A stretch of 64,000 nucleotides of DNA from Pararhizobium arenae (GCF_001931685.1 NZ_MOOY01000002.1:62001-126000), one strand, 5' to 3'; positions 1-8,919 are shown, numbered from the stretch's first letter. The notes: generated by a model from the letters alone, not told the origin. A program made the numbers and translations.

Positions 1-1805
1 GTGCCGCCCTTGATGCCTCTGATGAGATCGGCCTGGCGGTGATCGCCATATCGGCAACAATCATCGCCGTTTTTGTGCCCGTCGGCACGATGACGGGTGT
101 CGTCGGTCTCTATTTCCGTGAGTTTGGCCTGACGGTTGCGATTGCGGTATTCTTCTCGCTCGTCGTCGCCCGGCTGATCACGCCGATCATGGCCGCCTAT
201 TTGATGAAGGGTCATGCAGCTTCGTCGGAAAAGCTGGGGCGTGTTGCATCGGCCTATGAGCGCCTTCTGCAGGTCAGCCTCCGCTGGCGCTGGACGACAG
301 CAGGGATTTCCATTGGTGTCTTCGTCGCGGCGGTGATGATCATCGCTTCGTCGCCCACCGGCTTTCTGCCGGATGAGGACAACGGACGCCTGACGCTGAC
401 CGTTGAATTGCCCCCGGGATCGACCCTCGACGATACCCGCGCCGTCACCGACGAGATTGCGAAGCGTCTCGGACAGGATGAAGACGTCGAGGGTGTGTTT
501 GCCCGCGCCGGGTCGAGCATGGGCGGCCAGTCCGATGTGCGCTATGCCGTCATGCTGGTCGATCTGACGCACAAGTCCGAACGCAAGCGATCGCTGTCGG
601 AAATGGAGTCGGATCTGGATGTGCGACTGGCATCGCTGCCTGACGCCAAGATGCGTTTTCTCAACAGCCGCGGCGCGCGTGATCTCTCCTTCGCGGTTCT
701 CGGTTCGGATGGTGCAGCCGTCGAGGCGGCCGCGAATGCGATTGTCGAAGCTCTGTCCGCCGATTCTGACTTCATCGATCCGACCGCCGATGGCGCCCTG
801 ACGAGCCCGCAACTGACGATGGATGTGATGGCCGACAAGGCCGCCAGCTTCGGCGTTTCTCCGGCAGCGGTCGCGGAAGCCATTCGCGTGTCGACGGTTG
901 GCGACGTCGATGACCGACTGCCGAAGCTGATCGAGGGGAGCCGGCAGATCCCGATCCGTCTGCTTCTAGACCGAAGCCAGCGCGACGATCTCGCTATTCT
1001 GCAAAATTTGTCCGTTGCATCCGACACCGGCGCCAGCGTGCCGCTCTCGGCTGTCGCGACGTTTTCGTTTGGCGAGACGATATCGTTCATCGATCGGTTT
1101 GATCGCCAGCGTCGCATCGAGATCGGCGCGGATATGGCGAACGGGCTCACCCCGGGGCAGGGGCTGGAGCGCCTCGATACGCTTGCGCCTGTAAAAAACC
1201 TCGCCAGTGGTGTGACCCTTCAGGCGACGGGTGATTCCGACAGTGAGGGCGATGTGTTCGAAAGCTTCATCGTGGCGATGGTCGCAGGGATCATGCTGGT
1301 CTTGTGTGTCCTCATCCTCTTGTTCGGTAACGTCCTAGCACCCTTCACCATCCTGGCGTCGCTGCCACTTGCGATTGCCGGCGTTGCCGCCGCGCTGTTT
1401 ATCAGTGGCGGCGCCGTTTCCCTTCCGGTCGTCATCGGGATTCTGATGCTGATGGGTATCGTCACGAAGAATGCGATCATGCTGATTGATTTCGCTATCG
1501 AGCGGGAACGAGAGGGCCTGAGCAGGGTCGAGGCGATCCGCAGGGCCTGCCTGGAGCGGGCGCGGCCCATCGTGATGACGACCCTGGCAATGGTTGGCGG
1601 AATGCTGCCGTCAGCCATCGGTGTCGGCGACGGTGGAGAGTTTCGCTCACCGATGGCCATCACGGTGATCGGCGGACTGCTGGTCTCCACCGTTCTGTCG
1701 CTGCTGGTGATCCCGGCGCTTCACCTGATCGTCTCCGGCTTCGGCGATAGAATTCGGCGGGTGACGCGGACATTTTTCGATGTGCGGGAGCGGGAGGTTG
1801 CGTGA
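1..1805 (+). CDS. RND (HAE1-type) multidrug efflux permease, C-terminal part
   Basis: Inner-membrane proton-driven pump subunit that would pass drugs or other small molecules to a periplasmic adaptor and an outer-membrane channel. The reading frame is open from base 3 and runs off the left edge, so about 600 C-terminal residues of a roughly 1,040-residue family are present. The first readable residues, ALDASDEIGLAV, are the conserved stretch just after the central membrane bundle begins. Hydrophobic helices follow, then a large periplasmic loop (about residues 110-400), then a second bundle containing GILMLMGIVTKNAIMLIDFA, the typical TM11/12 signature. No adaptor gene is visible, so it probably lies upstream of the window. 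The two-component genes downstream may regulate it. I am sure of the family but not of the substrate. Confidence 0.93.
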   Translation, partial: AALDASDEIGLAVIAISATIIAVFVPVGTMTGVVGLYFREFGLTVAIAVFFSLVVARLITPIMAAYLMKGHAASSEKLGRVASAYERLLQVSLRWRWTTAGISIGVFVAAVMIIASSPTGFLPDEDNGRLTLTVELPPGSTLDDTRAVTDEIAKRLGQDEDVEGVFARAGSSMGGQSDVRYAVMLVDLTHKSERKRSLSEMESDLDVRLASLPDAKMRFLNSRGARDLSFAVLGSDGAAVEAAANAIVEALSADSDFIDPTADGALTSPQLTMDVMADKAASFGVSPAAVAEAIRVSTVGDVDDRLPKLIEGSRQIPIRLLLDRSQRDDLAILQNLSVASDTGASVPLSAVATFSFGETISFIDRFDRQRRIEIGADMANGLTPGQGLERLDTLAPVKNLASGVTLQATGDSDSEGDVFESFIVAMVAGIMLVLCVLILLFGNVLAPFTILASLPLAIAGVAAALFISGGAVSLPVVIGILMLMGIVTKNAIMLIDFAIEREREGLSRVEAIRRACLERARPIVMTTLAMVGGMLPSAIGVGDGGEFRSPMAITVIGGLLVSTVLSLLVIPALHLIVSGFGDRIRRVTRTFFDVREREVA

Positions 1806-1855
1806 CGACACCCATCCTCCGTTGTCTCCGACCATGGAAAACGGCTTGCCTTCGC

Positions 1856-1869
1856 AACAAAACTTAACA
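1856..1869. promoter_or_regulatory. Candidate response-regulator box upstream of the OmpR-type gene
   Basis: AACAAAACTTAACA lies 60 bp before the response regulator start. The same 14 bases recur at 3707-3720 before the histidine kinase. The form (C/T)AACA-N5-TAACA is a 10-bp direct repeat, as expected for tandem OmpR/PhoB-family binding. The role as an operator is inferred. Confidence 0.5.
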
Positions 1870-1929
1870 CATTGAAATATTAACGGCGCTGCCCGGGCGC
1901 ATTCTGGTGAAATCGGGGGACAAACCAAG

Positions 1930-2652
1930 ATGCAATTAGGTTCGGGCGGCGCGCAGATATTGATCGTTGAAGACGATCCCGAAATCGGCAGGCTGCTGGC
2001 CCTGACCATGCAGGAAAATGGCATGATCCCGACCGTCGTCGAGGACGGGTATGTCATGCAGGCCCTGCTGCGCAAAAATACCTATGACCTGATCATTCTC
2101 GATGTGATGCTTCCTGGCGAGGACGGGATCAGCCTCTGCCGCAAGATCAGGTCGGGGAAGACCATTCCGATCATCCTGCTGACGGCGCTTGGCGAGGAAG
2201 TCGACCGGATCGTCGGCCTGGAGGTCGGTGCCGACGATTACGTCACCAAGCCGTTCAGTCCCAGGGAAGTGGTTGCCCGTGTCCGAAGCCTGCTCCGGCG
2301 GGCATCTTACGGTCTGGTGGAAACCAACAGCCAGCGCAAGCTGCGCTTCGACGGCTGGCAGATCGACCCGCTTCGTCGCCAGCTTCATGATCCAAGCAAC
2401 GCGCGCATTGCCCTGACCACGACGGAATTCGACCTGCTGCTCGCCTTTTGCCGCAATCCGGGCCGGGTGATCACGCGGGAAGAGCTCCTTTCGCTGACCC
2501 ATTCCGGCCTGGCGGGGCCGATCGAGCGCAGCGTCGATGTCCATATCAGCCGGCTGCGGCAGAAGATCGAGCGTGATCCCAAGGAGCCAACGCTGCTGCA
2601 GACCGTGCGCCTCGGCGGCTACACGTTCACCGCCAGGGTCGACGAAGCCTAA
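1930..2652 (+). CDS. OmpR/PhoB-family response regulator
   Basis: Cytoplasmic DNA-binding output protein of a two-component system, 240 residues. The N-terminal receiver domain has the acidic pair D15/D16, phospho-acceptor D58 (in LIILDVMLPGEDG), T85 and K107 (VTKPF). A C-terminal winged-helix domain (about 140-238) contains the usual ELLSLTHSG and RSVDVHISRLRQKIE segments. It sits downstream of an RND pump gene and upstream of an inverted mipA-type gene. The likely partner kinase is encoded at 3806-5128, beyond that gene. A 14-bp box shared with the kinase promoter suggests autoregulation. Signal and targets are unknown; control of the neighbouring outer-membrane protein or the efflux pump is an inference from position. 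Confidence 0.93.
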   Translation: MQLGSGGAQILIVEDDPEIGRLLALTMQENGMIPTVVEDGYVMQALLRKNTYDLIILDVMLPGEDGISLCRKIRSGKTIPIILLTALGEEVDRIVGLEVGADDYVTKPFSPREVVARVRSLLRRASYGLVETNSQRKLRFDGWQIDPLRRQLHDPSNARIALTTTEFDLLLAFCRNPGRVITREELLSLTHSGLAGPIERSVDVHISRLRQKIERDPKEPTLLQTVRLGGYTFTARVDEA

Positions 2653-2669
2653 AGGCCCCCCAAATGAAA

Positions 2670-2692
2670 AGCCCGACCAAAAGGGCCGGGCT
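2670..2692 (-). terminator. Hairpin terminator between convergent genes
   Basis: AGCCCG (2670-2675) pairs with CGGGCT (2687-2692). On the minus strand the stem is followed by TTTTCATTT, so it fits a rho-independent terminator for the mipA-type gene. It may also stop transcription from the response regulator gene. Confidence 0.7.
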
Positions 2693-2719
2693 CCGTTGCT
2701 CCACATTGATGCCGAGCGC

Positions 2720-3568
2720 TTAGAATTTGTAGCCGACGAAAATCGATGTCGAGGGCTGGACTTTCTCCTTCACGATCGGGCTATCGGCCGCATCGCCTGT
2801 CAAGACGCCGACGCCCGCTTCGCCGCGAACCATCCAGTGTTCATTGATGAGGTAGGTCGCGGACAGGCTGACATCGACGCGCTTCAGACCTGCACCTGGG
2901 TCGTATTGCGGGAGGCCGGACGCGGCCGATTGGTCGGCGTTGACGCCGAAATAGGCATCCATGTGCTTGCCATTGGCAATGGTGGCCTCGACGCCGGCGC
3001 CGAGAATGAGCTGCTCTGTGACAGGGGCGGAGTATTCCGCGCCGATGGTTCCGATCAGGCTTTCGCTGCCGCCGATGGTCTGGTCGATCGCCGCATAGAT
3101 TTCGAGCGGCCCCATTTCATAGGCGGCCTTCACGCCCACGGTCGCGGCGAAATCAATGTCGCCAAGGCCTTTGAGTTCATCAGCATCGCCTTCGTCGCGG
3201 CCGGCCTCGTAGCCGACCCGTGCGGAGAGGGAAAAGCCGTCGCGCTCGAAAGCCTTGATCGTCGCGCCGGTGGGATCGATTTCAAACCATTCGCCATAGG
3301 TGAAGATGAAGACGGGAATAGGGTTGATGGCAAATTTGTCGCCGCCTTCATATTCCGGCTCGAACATGGCGCCGGCGCCGAGAATGAGGCTCCAGTTGCG
3401 TGATGCGGGGTCCTTGGCGAAACGCTCGCCGTCGAACTGCTGGTCGGTTGGTTGCGGATCCTGCATCAGGTCGGCGGCCCGGGCGTTCAGCGTCGTTCCG
3501 GCGAGCGCAAGCGCCATGCAAAGCATGTGGCGCGAAACGCGTTGTTTGGCGGGGTAAAAAAAGTCCAT
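2720..3568 (-). CDS. MipA/OmpV-family outer membrane protein
   Basis: Predicted outer-membrane beta-barrel of about 282 residues. The start at 3568 has GGAG seven bases upstream and gives an N-terminal signal peptide (hydrophobic LCMALALAG, cleavage near NARAAD). The frame is open far upstream, but that part is not protein-like. The mature protein shows the OmpV pattern: a PEYEGGDKF segment near the N-terminus, alternating aromatic/hydrophobic strands, and a C-terminal VGYKF ending in Phe, typical for barrel insertion. MipA in E. coli is a scaffold for murein enzymes; OmpV-like proteins elsewhere are osmotic or antibiotic-response porin-like proteins, so exact function is open. The gene lies between the two halves of a two-component system and is transcribed divergently from the kinase, which suggests it is a regulatory target. 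Confidence 0.85.
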   Translation of the reverse strand: MDFFYPAKQRVSRHMLCMALALAGTTLNARAADLMQDPQPTDQQFDGERFAKDPASRNWSLILGAGAMFEPEYEGGDKFAINPIPVFIFTYGEWFEIDPTGATIKAFERDGFSLSARVGYEAGRDEGDADELKGLGDIDFAATVGVKAAYEMGPLEIYAAIDQTIGGSESLIGTIGAEYSAPVTEQLILGAGVEATIANGKHMDAYFGVNADQSAASGLPQYDPGAGLKRVDVSLSATYLINEHWMVRGEAGVGVLTGDAADSPIVKEKVQPSTSIFVGYKF

Positions 3569-3706
3569 GTTTGCTCCAGAGTGTATAGCCAGACCTGTCC
3601 GATCGTTCCGGACGGAGATGGGGGACCCTGGCTTTGTGGCATCTGCCGTTGGAGCCGTGCGTGATGTTGTGTTGCACTGTGTTAAGGGCGAAGGTGCGTC
3701 GCCTGT

Positions 3707-3720
3707 AACAAAACTTAACA
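3707..3720. promoter_or_regulatory. Second copy of the response-regulator box, in the mipA/kinase divergent region
   Basis: AACAAAACTTAACA is identical to 1856-1869. The preceding T makes a perfect TAACA-N5-TAACA direct repeat. A TGTTAAG (3680-3686) in the opposite orientation lies nearby, on the side facing the mipA-type gene. It could control both divergent genes. Confidence 0.5.
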
Positions 3721-3805
3721 TGCTCGTCTTCCGCGCCACGATATGGTGTTTACGGCAGAGGTCTCTATCGCAAGTGCGTGCGGTCTGTTTTTCTTCGGAG
3801 GTTAC

Positions 3806-5128
3806 ATGCGCTTTCGATTGCCCCTTTGGCCATCGACGATCAACGGTCAGATCACCTGTATCATCATCCTTGGATTGTTGATTGTGATCGTGGGTGGCCC
3901 CATGCTTGAGCGGGCGGTGCGCACCGACGCAGACATATCGGATATCGAGCGGATGTCGGCGCGCGTGCATGCGATTTCGGGTATTCTCGCGAATACGGCA
4001 CCGGAAGACCGAAATATCATCATGGATGCCGCGAAGCGGGATGGCCTGCAAGTGGATTTGCTGCCGCTGTCCGATTTGGCTTTGTTCAGGAGTTCGTCAT
4101 CCACCGAGCCGACGATCCAGGTTATTCTGGAATGGATTTTCCCGCCGGACGATATTCCTGTTCCGCTGCAAGGCTGGAGAACATTCCTGAACGACCAGCG
4201 CGTGATTGCTGCCAAGGTGGATGACGAAACCATGGTCGTGCTGAGCGAGCTGCCGAAGACATTCTTCTGGAGCGACGATGTTCTTGGCCGGGGATCGAAC
4301 TATCTTTTCGCATTGCTGACGCTGATCGGCCTGTTCTCAGCGTTTGCGGTCTGGGCAATCACCCTGCCTTTGCGCCGGATCGCGGCTGCCGCGATCAATG
4401 CCGATGCCTCGACTGGTCCTCCGATTTTCGAGGAGCGCGGCAGTGTCGAGATCGTGGCCCTGGCGCGCGCGTTGAACGATATGCGTAGCCGGATTTCCGA
4501 TATGTTGGAAGGACGTACACGGATGCTGCGCGGTATCAGTCATGATCTGCGGACACCTCTGACGCGAATGAGATTAAGGGTCGAGCGCGTCACAGATGCG
4601 GGTCTGCGAGACGCCCTGTTGAAGGATATCGAGCAGACGGATCACCTCTTGTCCGAAAGCCTGGATTACCTGCGCGACGACTTCAAGCGCGAAGCGCTCG
4701 AACGTGCGGATCTCGCCTCGGTGGTCAGGACTATCTGCGATGAGTTTCAGGACATCGGCCATTCCGTGGAATACGAAGGGCCGAACCGGCTGGTCGGGAA
4801 TTTCAAGCCGATCGCGTTGAACCGGGCGGTCTCCAACCTTTGCGAGAACGCGACCAAGTTCGGCACCGAAGTCCATGTCGGCCTGAGTTCGAAAAACGGT
4901 CTCATCACGATCGAAGTCGCGGACAATGGCCCTGGTATCCCGGCGGAGTTTCATCAGAAGGTGCTGGAACCATTCTTCAAATGCGATTCCGCACGCACCG
5001 GCGCCGACAAGGGGTTTGGCCTCGGTTTGTCGATCGTCTCGGAGATCGTGCAGGCGCATGATGGCGTGCTGCGTCTTGAAGACCGGCAACCGCATGGGCT
5101 GATCGTTCGCGTCACGATACCGGCGTGA
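3806..5128 (+). CDS. EnvZ-like sensor histidine kinase
   Basis: Inner-membrane sensor kinase of 440 residues. I chose the ATG at 3806 because GGAGG sits four bases ahead; an upstream in-frame start would add 21 unconvincing residues. Order: TM1 (about 13-32), a periplasmic loop of about 130 residues, TM2 (about 166-185), a HAMP-like linker, an HisKA dimerisation helix with GISHDLRTPLTRMR (phospho-accepting H246), then a HATPase domain with an N-box NLCENATKF, DNGPGIP and GFGLGLSIVSEI. The protein should autophosphorylate and pass phosphate to D58 of the regulator at 1930-2652, from which it is separated by the inverted mipA-type gene. The periplasmic loop shows no domain I can name, so the signal is unknown. 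Confidence 0.92.
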   Translation: MRFRLPLWPSTINGQITCIIILGLLIVIVGGPMLERAVRTDADISDIERMSARVHAISGILANTAPEDRNIIMDAAKRDGLQVDLLPLSDLALFRSSSSTEPTIQVILEWIFPPDDIPVPLQGWRTFLNDQRVIAAKVDDETMVVLSELPKTFFWSDDVLGRGSNYLFALLTLIGLFSAFAVWAITLPLRRIAAAAINADASTGPPIFEERGSVEIVALARALNDMRSRISDMLEGRTRMLRGISHDLRTPLTRMRLRVERVTDAGLRDALLKDIEQTDHLLSESLDYLRDDFKREALERADLASVVRTICDEFQDIGHSVEYEGPNRLVGNFKPIALNRAVSNLCENATKFGTEVHVGLSSKNGLITIEVADNGPGIPAEFHQKVLEPFFKCDSARTGADKGFGLGLSIVSEIVQAHDGVLRLEDRQPHGLIVRVTIPA

Positions 5129-5219
5129 CGCGCAAAGCGCTGGTCAGAGTCGGACTCGCACAACGTTCAACGATATGCATATCCCGCAAGGCGCGTTTGT
5201 GCGACATACGCATGCGTTT

Positions 5220-6623
5220 TCAGCTCCTCTCGCACAGGATGCTGGCATCGAGCAGTCCCCAGCCATAGACGGGATCCTTGCCAGGCGGTCCAATATCCTG
5301 AGCCGACTGGGTGAGCGCGGTCTCTATCTCTGCTGGCGAAAGGTTTGGCCCGGATGCAAGCAAGACGGACACGGCTGCCGTAACGAAAGGTGCGGCGAAC
5401 GATGTGCCGCTTTTTTGGCGTGAACCAGAGATGGAGGCTGCCGTCCAAACATTGACGCCGGGGGCAGCAATATCGATATGGCTACCCTGTACCGCCCGCC
5501 GATAGGCTTTGCGGGCGCTGTCGACGGCCGTCACCGCGACTACGTCATCGTATGCTGCAGGGTAGACCGGCTTCGCCTTCGGTCCATCGTTTCCGGCTGC
5601 TGCGACCAGTATGGCGCCCATGTCGATCGCGGCCTCGACGGCCTGTTCGAGAAGCAGGTTCGGCGGTCCTGTCAGGCTCAGGTTGATGACCCTGATGTCA
5701 CGCTGTGTCAACAGATCGAGCGCGCGAACAAGATCGAACGCATTGGCAATGTCGGTGCCTTTTCTGAAGCGTCGGAATGCATCCACAGCGACGATCTCTG
5801 CCGCCGGCAGAAGGCCGGGGGACCGGCCCCCGGATGTTCCCGCGAGAAGAGCCGCGACGGCCGTCCCATGCTGCTCTCCCGACCTTCCGTCTTCCTTTTC
5901 ATCCAGTCGCAAGACTTCGAGCTTTATGCCGGCAAATACCGCATGATCGGCATTGATCGCCGTGTCGATCAGGCCGATGGGGAGCGATTTCAGGCAAGCC
6001 CTGCCGCTGCCGTCTCCACCTGTCGGCCACCCCACCATGTGGCGCAGAAGCCCACAGCTTTCCCGCACACAGCTCGGCTGATCCAAAGATTCGGGCTGGT
6101 AGATATGATTGAAGTCGACCGTGGCCGAGGAACTTACAGCGACGACAGCGGCACGCGCCGCGTTCAGGTTCAGGCCGCGCGGTATGCTGAGCCGAACCAT
6201 GTCGCCACCGACAAGACTAACCGCAATGCGATCTTCGACGGCAAATCCTTGTTGCTGCAGGCTGGCAATGGCGCTTTGATCGAGGCCGGTTGCGACGATT
6301 TCGTTCGGGACGCGCGTCGGAACGGCGGCCTGACGACGGACGGGCGCGCGGCGAAGTTCCCTTTCCGCGCGGAAAGGCCATCGAAAGACGTCGCGCAGCG
6401 GCCGGCTTTCGCCGCGGTAACCGCTCGATCCGCGATCTGCGCGTCCACTGCTGCGGCCGTCATCATCGCCACCGTCGTCGTCGTCATCGTCATCGGCGAA
6501 TGCGACAGACATGCCGATCGTGAGGCTGTTGGGTTGCATCACCGGAAATGCAACGATGCCGGCGGCGGCGGTGAGCGAAATCAACATCAGGCGCAGCGCC
6601 CGCTCTGCAAGATAACTCAACAT
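5220..6623 (-). CDS. Exported S8 (subtilisin-family) serine protease
   Basis: Predicted exported or membrane-anchored peptidase of 467 residues. The start at 6623 is preceded by CGGAGAGAAAG, so it is preferred over the in-frame start 12 codons upstream. A hydrophobic N-terminal segment (about 9-35) is followed by an Asp/Gly-rich low-complexity stretch (DDDDDDDGGDDDG) and an Arg-rich linker. The catalytic triad is complete: D220 in GLIDTAIN, H252 in EQHGTAVAALLAG, S408 in SGTSFAAPF; the oxyanion Asn is in AAAGNDGPK. The gene is divergent from an ECF sigma/anti-sigma pair and has a candidate promoter for that sigma factor at 6670-6694. Such pairings are known for ECF loci. Whether this protease cleaves the anti-sigma factor or acts on envelope proteins cannot be told from sequence. 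Confidence 0.9.
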   Translation of the reverse strand: MLSYLAERALRLMLISLTAAAGIVAFPVMQPNSLTIGMSVAFADDDDDDDGGDDDGRSSGRADRGSSGYRGESRPLRDVFRWPFRAERELRRAPVRRQAAVPTRVPNEIVATGLDQSAIASLQQQGFAVEDRIAVSLVGGDMVRLSIPRGLNLNAARAAVVAVSSSATVDFNHIYQPESLDQPSCVRESCGLLRHMVGWPTGGDGSGRACLKSLPIGLIDTAINADHAVFAGIKLEVLRLDEKEDGRSGEQHGTAVAALLAGTSGGRSPGLLPAAEIVAVDAFRRFRKGTDIANAFDLVRALDLLTQRDIRVINLSLTGPPNLLLEQAVEAAIDMGAILVAAAGNDGPKAKPVYPAAYDDVVAVTAVDSARKAYRRAVQGSHIDIAAPGVNVWTAASISGSRQKSGTSFAAPFVTAAVSVLLASGPNLSPAEIETALTQSAQDIGPPGKDPVYGWGLLDASILCERS

Positions 6624-6669
6624 CTTTCTCTCCGCCTCCGGCTGCGCGCATTCATTCACATTCGCCGTT

Positions 6670-6694
6670 TACGTTTGACTCGACATCCTATTCC
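6670..6694 (-). promoter_or_regulatory. Candidate ECF promoter for the subtilase gene (GGAAT-N16-CGTA)
   Basis: Reading the minus strand, GGAAT (6694-6690) is followed by 16 bases and CGTA (6673-6670), 47 bp before the protease start. The same spacing and elements occur upstream of three other genes in this region (8146, 9029, 9673). Confidence 0.55.
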
Positions 6695-6715
6695 ATCCCA
6701 TGTCAAAGAAATCGC

Positions 6716-7258
6716 ATGACAAGCGCAAGCCCTAGCGTGCCGGAAAGACTGGTGGCCTTTCTGCCGAATCTCCGGCGATTTGCCATATCGTTATGCCGTT
6801 CGCGTGAGCTTGCGGACGACTTGGTGCAGGCCGCATGCGAGCGGGCAATTCTCGCCGCAGACAGCTTCGCACCGGACAGCCGGTTCGATGCATGGATGTT
6901 CCGAATTCTGCGCAATCTCTGGATCGATCACCTGCGCCGGCAAAAGACGGCCGGACCGCATCAGGAACTTGATGAGGCGCGAGACCTGGTTGTGCCCTCT
7001 GGAGAATCTGCTGCTCATGCGCGCATGGACCTCGCTTTCGTCCTCGATGCTTTGCAGAAATTGCCGGAGGAGCAGCGCGAAGTTCTCGTTCTCGTCTGCG
7101 TGGAAGAGCTGAGCTACAAGGATGCAGCCGAGGTTCTATCCATTCCTATCGGAACCGTGATGAGCAGGCTGGCAAGGGCGCGGAAAAATCTCATCGAATT
7201 GACGGGAATAAGCTTCGGGGAGAAACGTTCGCTCGATAAGAAAGGCGGCGTTCTATGA
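6716..7258 (+). CDS. ECF-family RNA polymerase sigma factor
   Basis: Alternative sigma factor of 180 residues. Region 2 (about 10-80) includes ADDLVQAACERAI and the DAWMFRILRNLWIDHLRR stretch that reads the -10 element. Region 4 (about 110-165) has LPEEQREVLVLVCVEELSYKDAAEVLSIPIGTVMSRLARAR, the helix-turn-helix for the -35 element. It overlaps the next gene, an anti-sigma factor, by ATGA, so the two are co-translated. This is a short classical ECF factor, not the PhyR/NepR-controlled EcfG. Four transcription units around it share a GGAAT-N16-CGT(T/A) sequence that may be its target, though no copy is seen before the sigma gene itself. Confidence 0.95.
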   Translation: MTSASPSVPERLVAFLPNLRRFAISLCRSRELADDLVQAACERAILAADSFAPDSRFDAWMFRILRNLWIDHLRRQKTAGPHQELDEARDLVVPSGESAAHARMDLAFVLDALQKLPEEQREVLVLVCVEELSYKDAAEVLSIPIGTVMSRLARARKNLIELTGISFGEKRSLDKKGGVL

Positions 7259-8001
7259 CAAAACAGAATTTCGACGATGAAACACTGATGGCGTTTGCCG
7301 ATGGCGAACTTGACGAGGCGGAGACACTTGCTATCGAGGAAGCACTCGCCACGGATGACGCGCTTGCCGAGCGGCTGGCCGTTTTCATGGACAGCCGCCA
7401 GATGGTCGGCGACGCCTTGAAACCGCTGATCGACGAACCCGTGCCGGATGCCTTGCTTGCTTCAGTCCGGAAAATTGCGGAGGACGCGCAGAAGAAGACG
7501 GCAACGCCGCAAGAAAATGTGGTCGCGTTTCATTCAAGGCCGCAGGCTGATGCTTCCCTCAGAGCGAAGCCGCGGTGGCTTGTACCGCTCGCAGCCAGCG
7601 TCGTCGCCTTGATGAGCGGTGTTGTCGGTTTCTCCATCGGGCAATCCGGATCTGCTTCGAACGAATCCGCTGCCGCCATCGCGACAGCGCTCGATCGCGA
7701 GCCATCGGGGCAGGATGTGCCTCTCGGCGCCACCGGCTCTGTCCTCCGCCTGGTTTCCACGTTCCAGGCCGAAGGCGGCGAGCTGTGCCGCGAATACGAA
7801 TTGCGGGAGGCAGGCAGCCGCACGCTCGCGGTTGCCTGCCGGATGGACGATGCCTGGACGACACGCCTTGCGCTGACGACGCCTGTTTCCGAAGGTTACG
7901 CTCCAGCTTCGTCCCAGGAAACTGTTGACAGCTATCTGGCCACTATCCAAGCCGGCGCGCCGCTTTCGAGCGACGAGGAAAAGCAGGCACTCAACCGATA
8001 A
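7255..8001 (+). CDS. Membrane anti-sigma factor partner of the ECF sigma
   Basis: A 248-residue single-pass membrane protein expected to hold the sigma factor inactive until an envelope signal arrives. The N-terminus (DDETLMAFADGELDEAE) is the usual anti-sigma helical domain of ECF loci. It lacks the HxxxCxxC zinc motif. A transmembrane helix at about 105-128 (WLVPLAASVVALMSGVVGFSIG) places the C-terminal half in the periplasm. The gene overlaps the sigma gene by four bases. The periplasmic part (about 130-248) has no domain I recognise; it contains two Cys (in LCREYE and VACRMD) that could form a disulfide. Confidence 0.85.
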   Translation: MTKQNFDDETLMAFADGELDEAETLAIEEALATDDALAERLAVFMDSRQMVGDALKPLIDEPVPDALLASVRKIAEDAQKKTATPQENVVAFHSRPQADASLRAKPRWLVPLAASVVALMSGVVGFSIGQSGSASNESAAAIATALDREPSGQDVPLGATGSVLRLVSTFQAEGGELCREYELREAGSRTLAVACRMDDAWTTRLALTTPVSEGYAPASSQETVDSYLATIQAGAPLSSDEEKQALNR

Positions 8002-8028
8002 GCGACAATGATTGCTCCTGTGCCCGTT

Positions 8029-8048
8029 GTGCGCCGGCTATGGCGCAC
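8029..8048 (+). terminator. Hairpin after the anti-sigma gene
   Basis: GTGCGCC (8029-8035) and GGCGCAC (8042-8048) form a perfect 7-bp stem with a 6-base loop, 27 bases after the anti-sigma stop codon. There is no strong T-run, so it is a weak terminator candidate. Confidence 0.4.
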
Positions 8049-8145
8049 TTCCTTATGAAACCCGGAAGACAGCTCCCACGCCTTTCTTTGGTGCTGAAGG
8101 CCAGGATGTTTTTCCTAGAAAAGCCAAAAATTCTTCGGTCATTCG

Positions 8146-8170
8146 GGAATATGATCGTGTCAGCGTCGTT
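8146..8170 (+). promoter_or_regulatory. Candidate ECF promoter (GGAAT-N16-CGTT)
   Basis: GGAAT at 8146-8150 and CGTT at 8167-8170, 33 bp before the start of the unknown gene at 8203. Elements and spacing match 9029-9053 and 9673-9697 exactly. Confidence 0.55.
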
Positions 8171-8202
8171 CTTCTCTCATCCCGTTACCGAGGAGAACAA
8201 CG

Positions 8203-8919
8203 ATGGCACTCACACTTCTGAAGAAACCGCAGCCGCGTCTCACTTTTCTTTGCCGCAAGGAAGATGAAGGTGTGATACCCGCTCCCGTTCGCGCGAAGAC
8301 TGCCCTGCCTGAATGGTTCCGCAAGCTGCCACCGGTCGATACCGCACATGTATCGGCAACAAACAGCGGCATAACGGTCAAGCGCTGCATGCCATTTATC
8401 GATGCGATGGCGGCCGGCTGGGTCATCGGGCTAGCAGCCACCGTGCGCATGGACATTTCCGAAGGCGGCCGCCGGGTGGATTGCGGCTGGGATTTCGACC
8501 GGACACTCGTCAGCAACCACGCCAGCCACCAAGTTGCGGGCAATCCGCGCGAGCCCCTGCCTCCGTGCAAGTTTCATAACTACTGGACAATCCGTACGCC
8601 GCCCGGCTGGAGCTGCCTGTTCGTTCCGCCGTTGAATCGTCCGAACGGCGTGTTCGAGATCGTTGCCGGCGTTGTCGATACCGATACCTATCAATCCGAA
8701 ATTCATTTTCCGTTCTTCGCAACGGGCGAAGATGGCCTGCACGTTCTGGAGCGCGGAACGCCGATCGTGCAGGTCATTCCCTTCCGCCGGCAGACATCCG
8801 ATCTGGACGCGGATATCCGTTCCGAGAGCGAGACCGAAGGCATGGTTCGCACGACAATCCTGCGAAAAACGCTCGCTGCGGATGGCTGGTATCGAAAGTT
8901 CGCGCGCGCGCAACGATAA
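8203..8919 (+). CDS. Conserved protein of unknown function
   Basis: A 238-residue protein with a good ribosome site (GAGGAGAACAACG before ATG). No signal peptide and no transmembrane helix are evident. I do not recognise the function. Visible features are a PEWFRKLPP segment near residue 37, a region around 60-130 with many aromatics (GWEF/CGWDF-type turns and HNYWTIRTPPGWSC), and a basic C-terminus ending near WYRKFARAQR. The pattern suggests a globular beta-rich cytoplasmic protein, and I have a weak impression of similarity to uncharacterised phage or cyanophage-type proteins, which should not be relied on. A GGAAT-N16-CGTT element 33 bp upstream suggests control by the neighbouring ECF sigma factor. 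Confidence 0.75.
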   Translation: MALTLLKKPQPRLTFLCRKEDEGVIPAPVRAKTALPEWFRKLPPVDTAHVSATNSGITVKRCMPFIDAMAAGWVIGLAATVRMDISEGGRRVDCGWDFDRTLVSNHASHQVAGNPREPLPPCKFHNYWTIRTPPGWSCLFVPPLNRPNGVFEIVAGVVDTDTYQSEIHFPFFATGEDGLHVLERGTPIVQVIPFRRQTSDLDADIRSESETEGMVRTTILRKTLAADGWYRKFARAQR

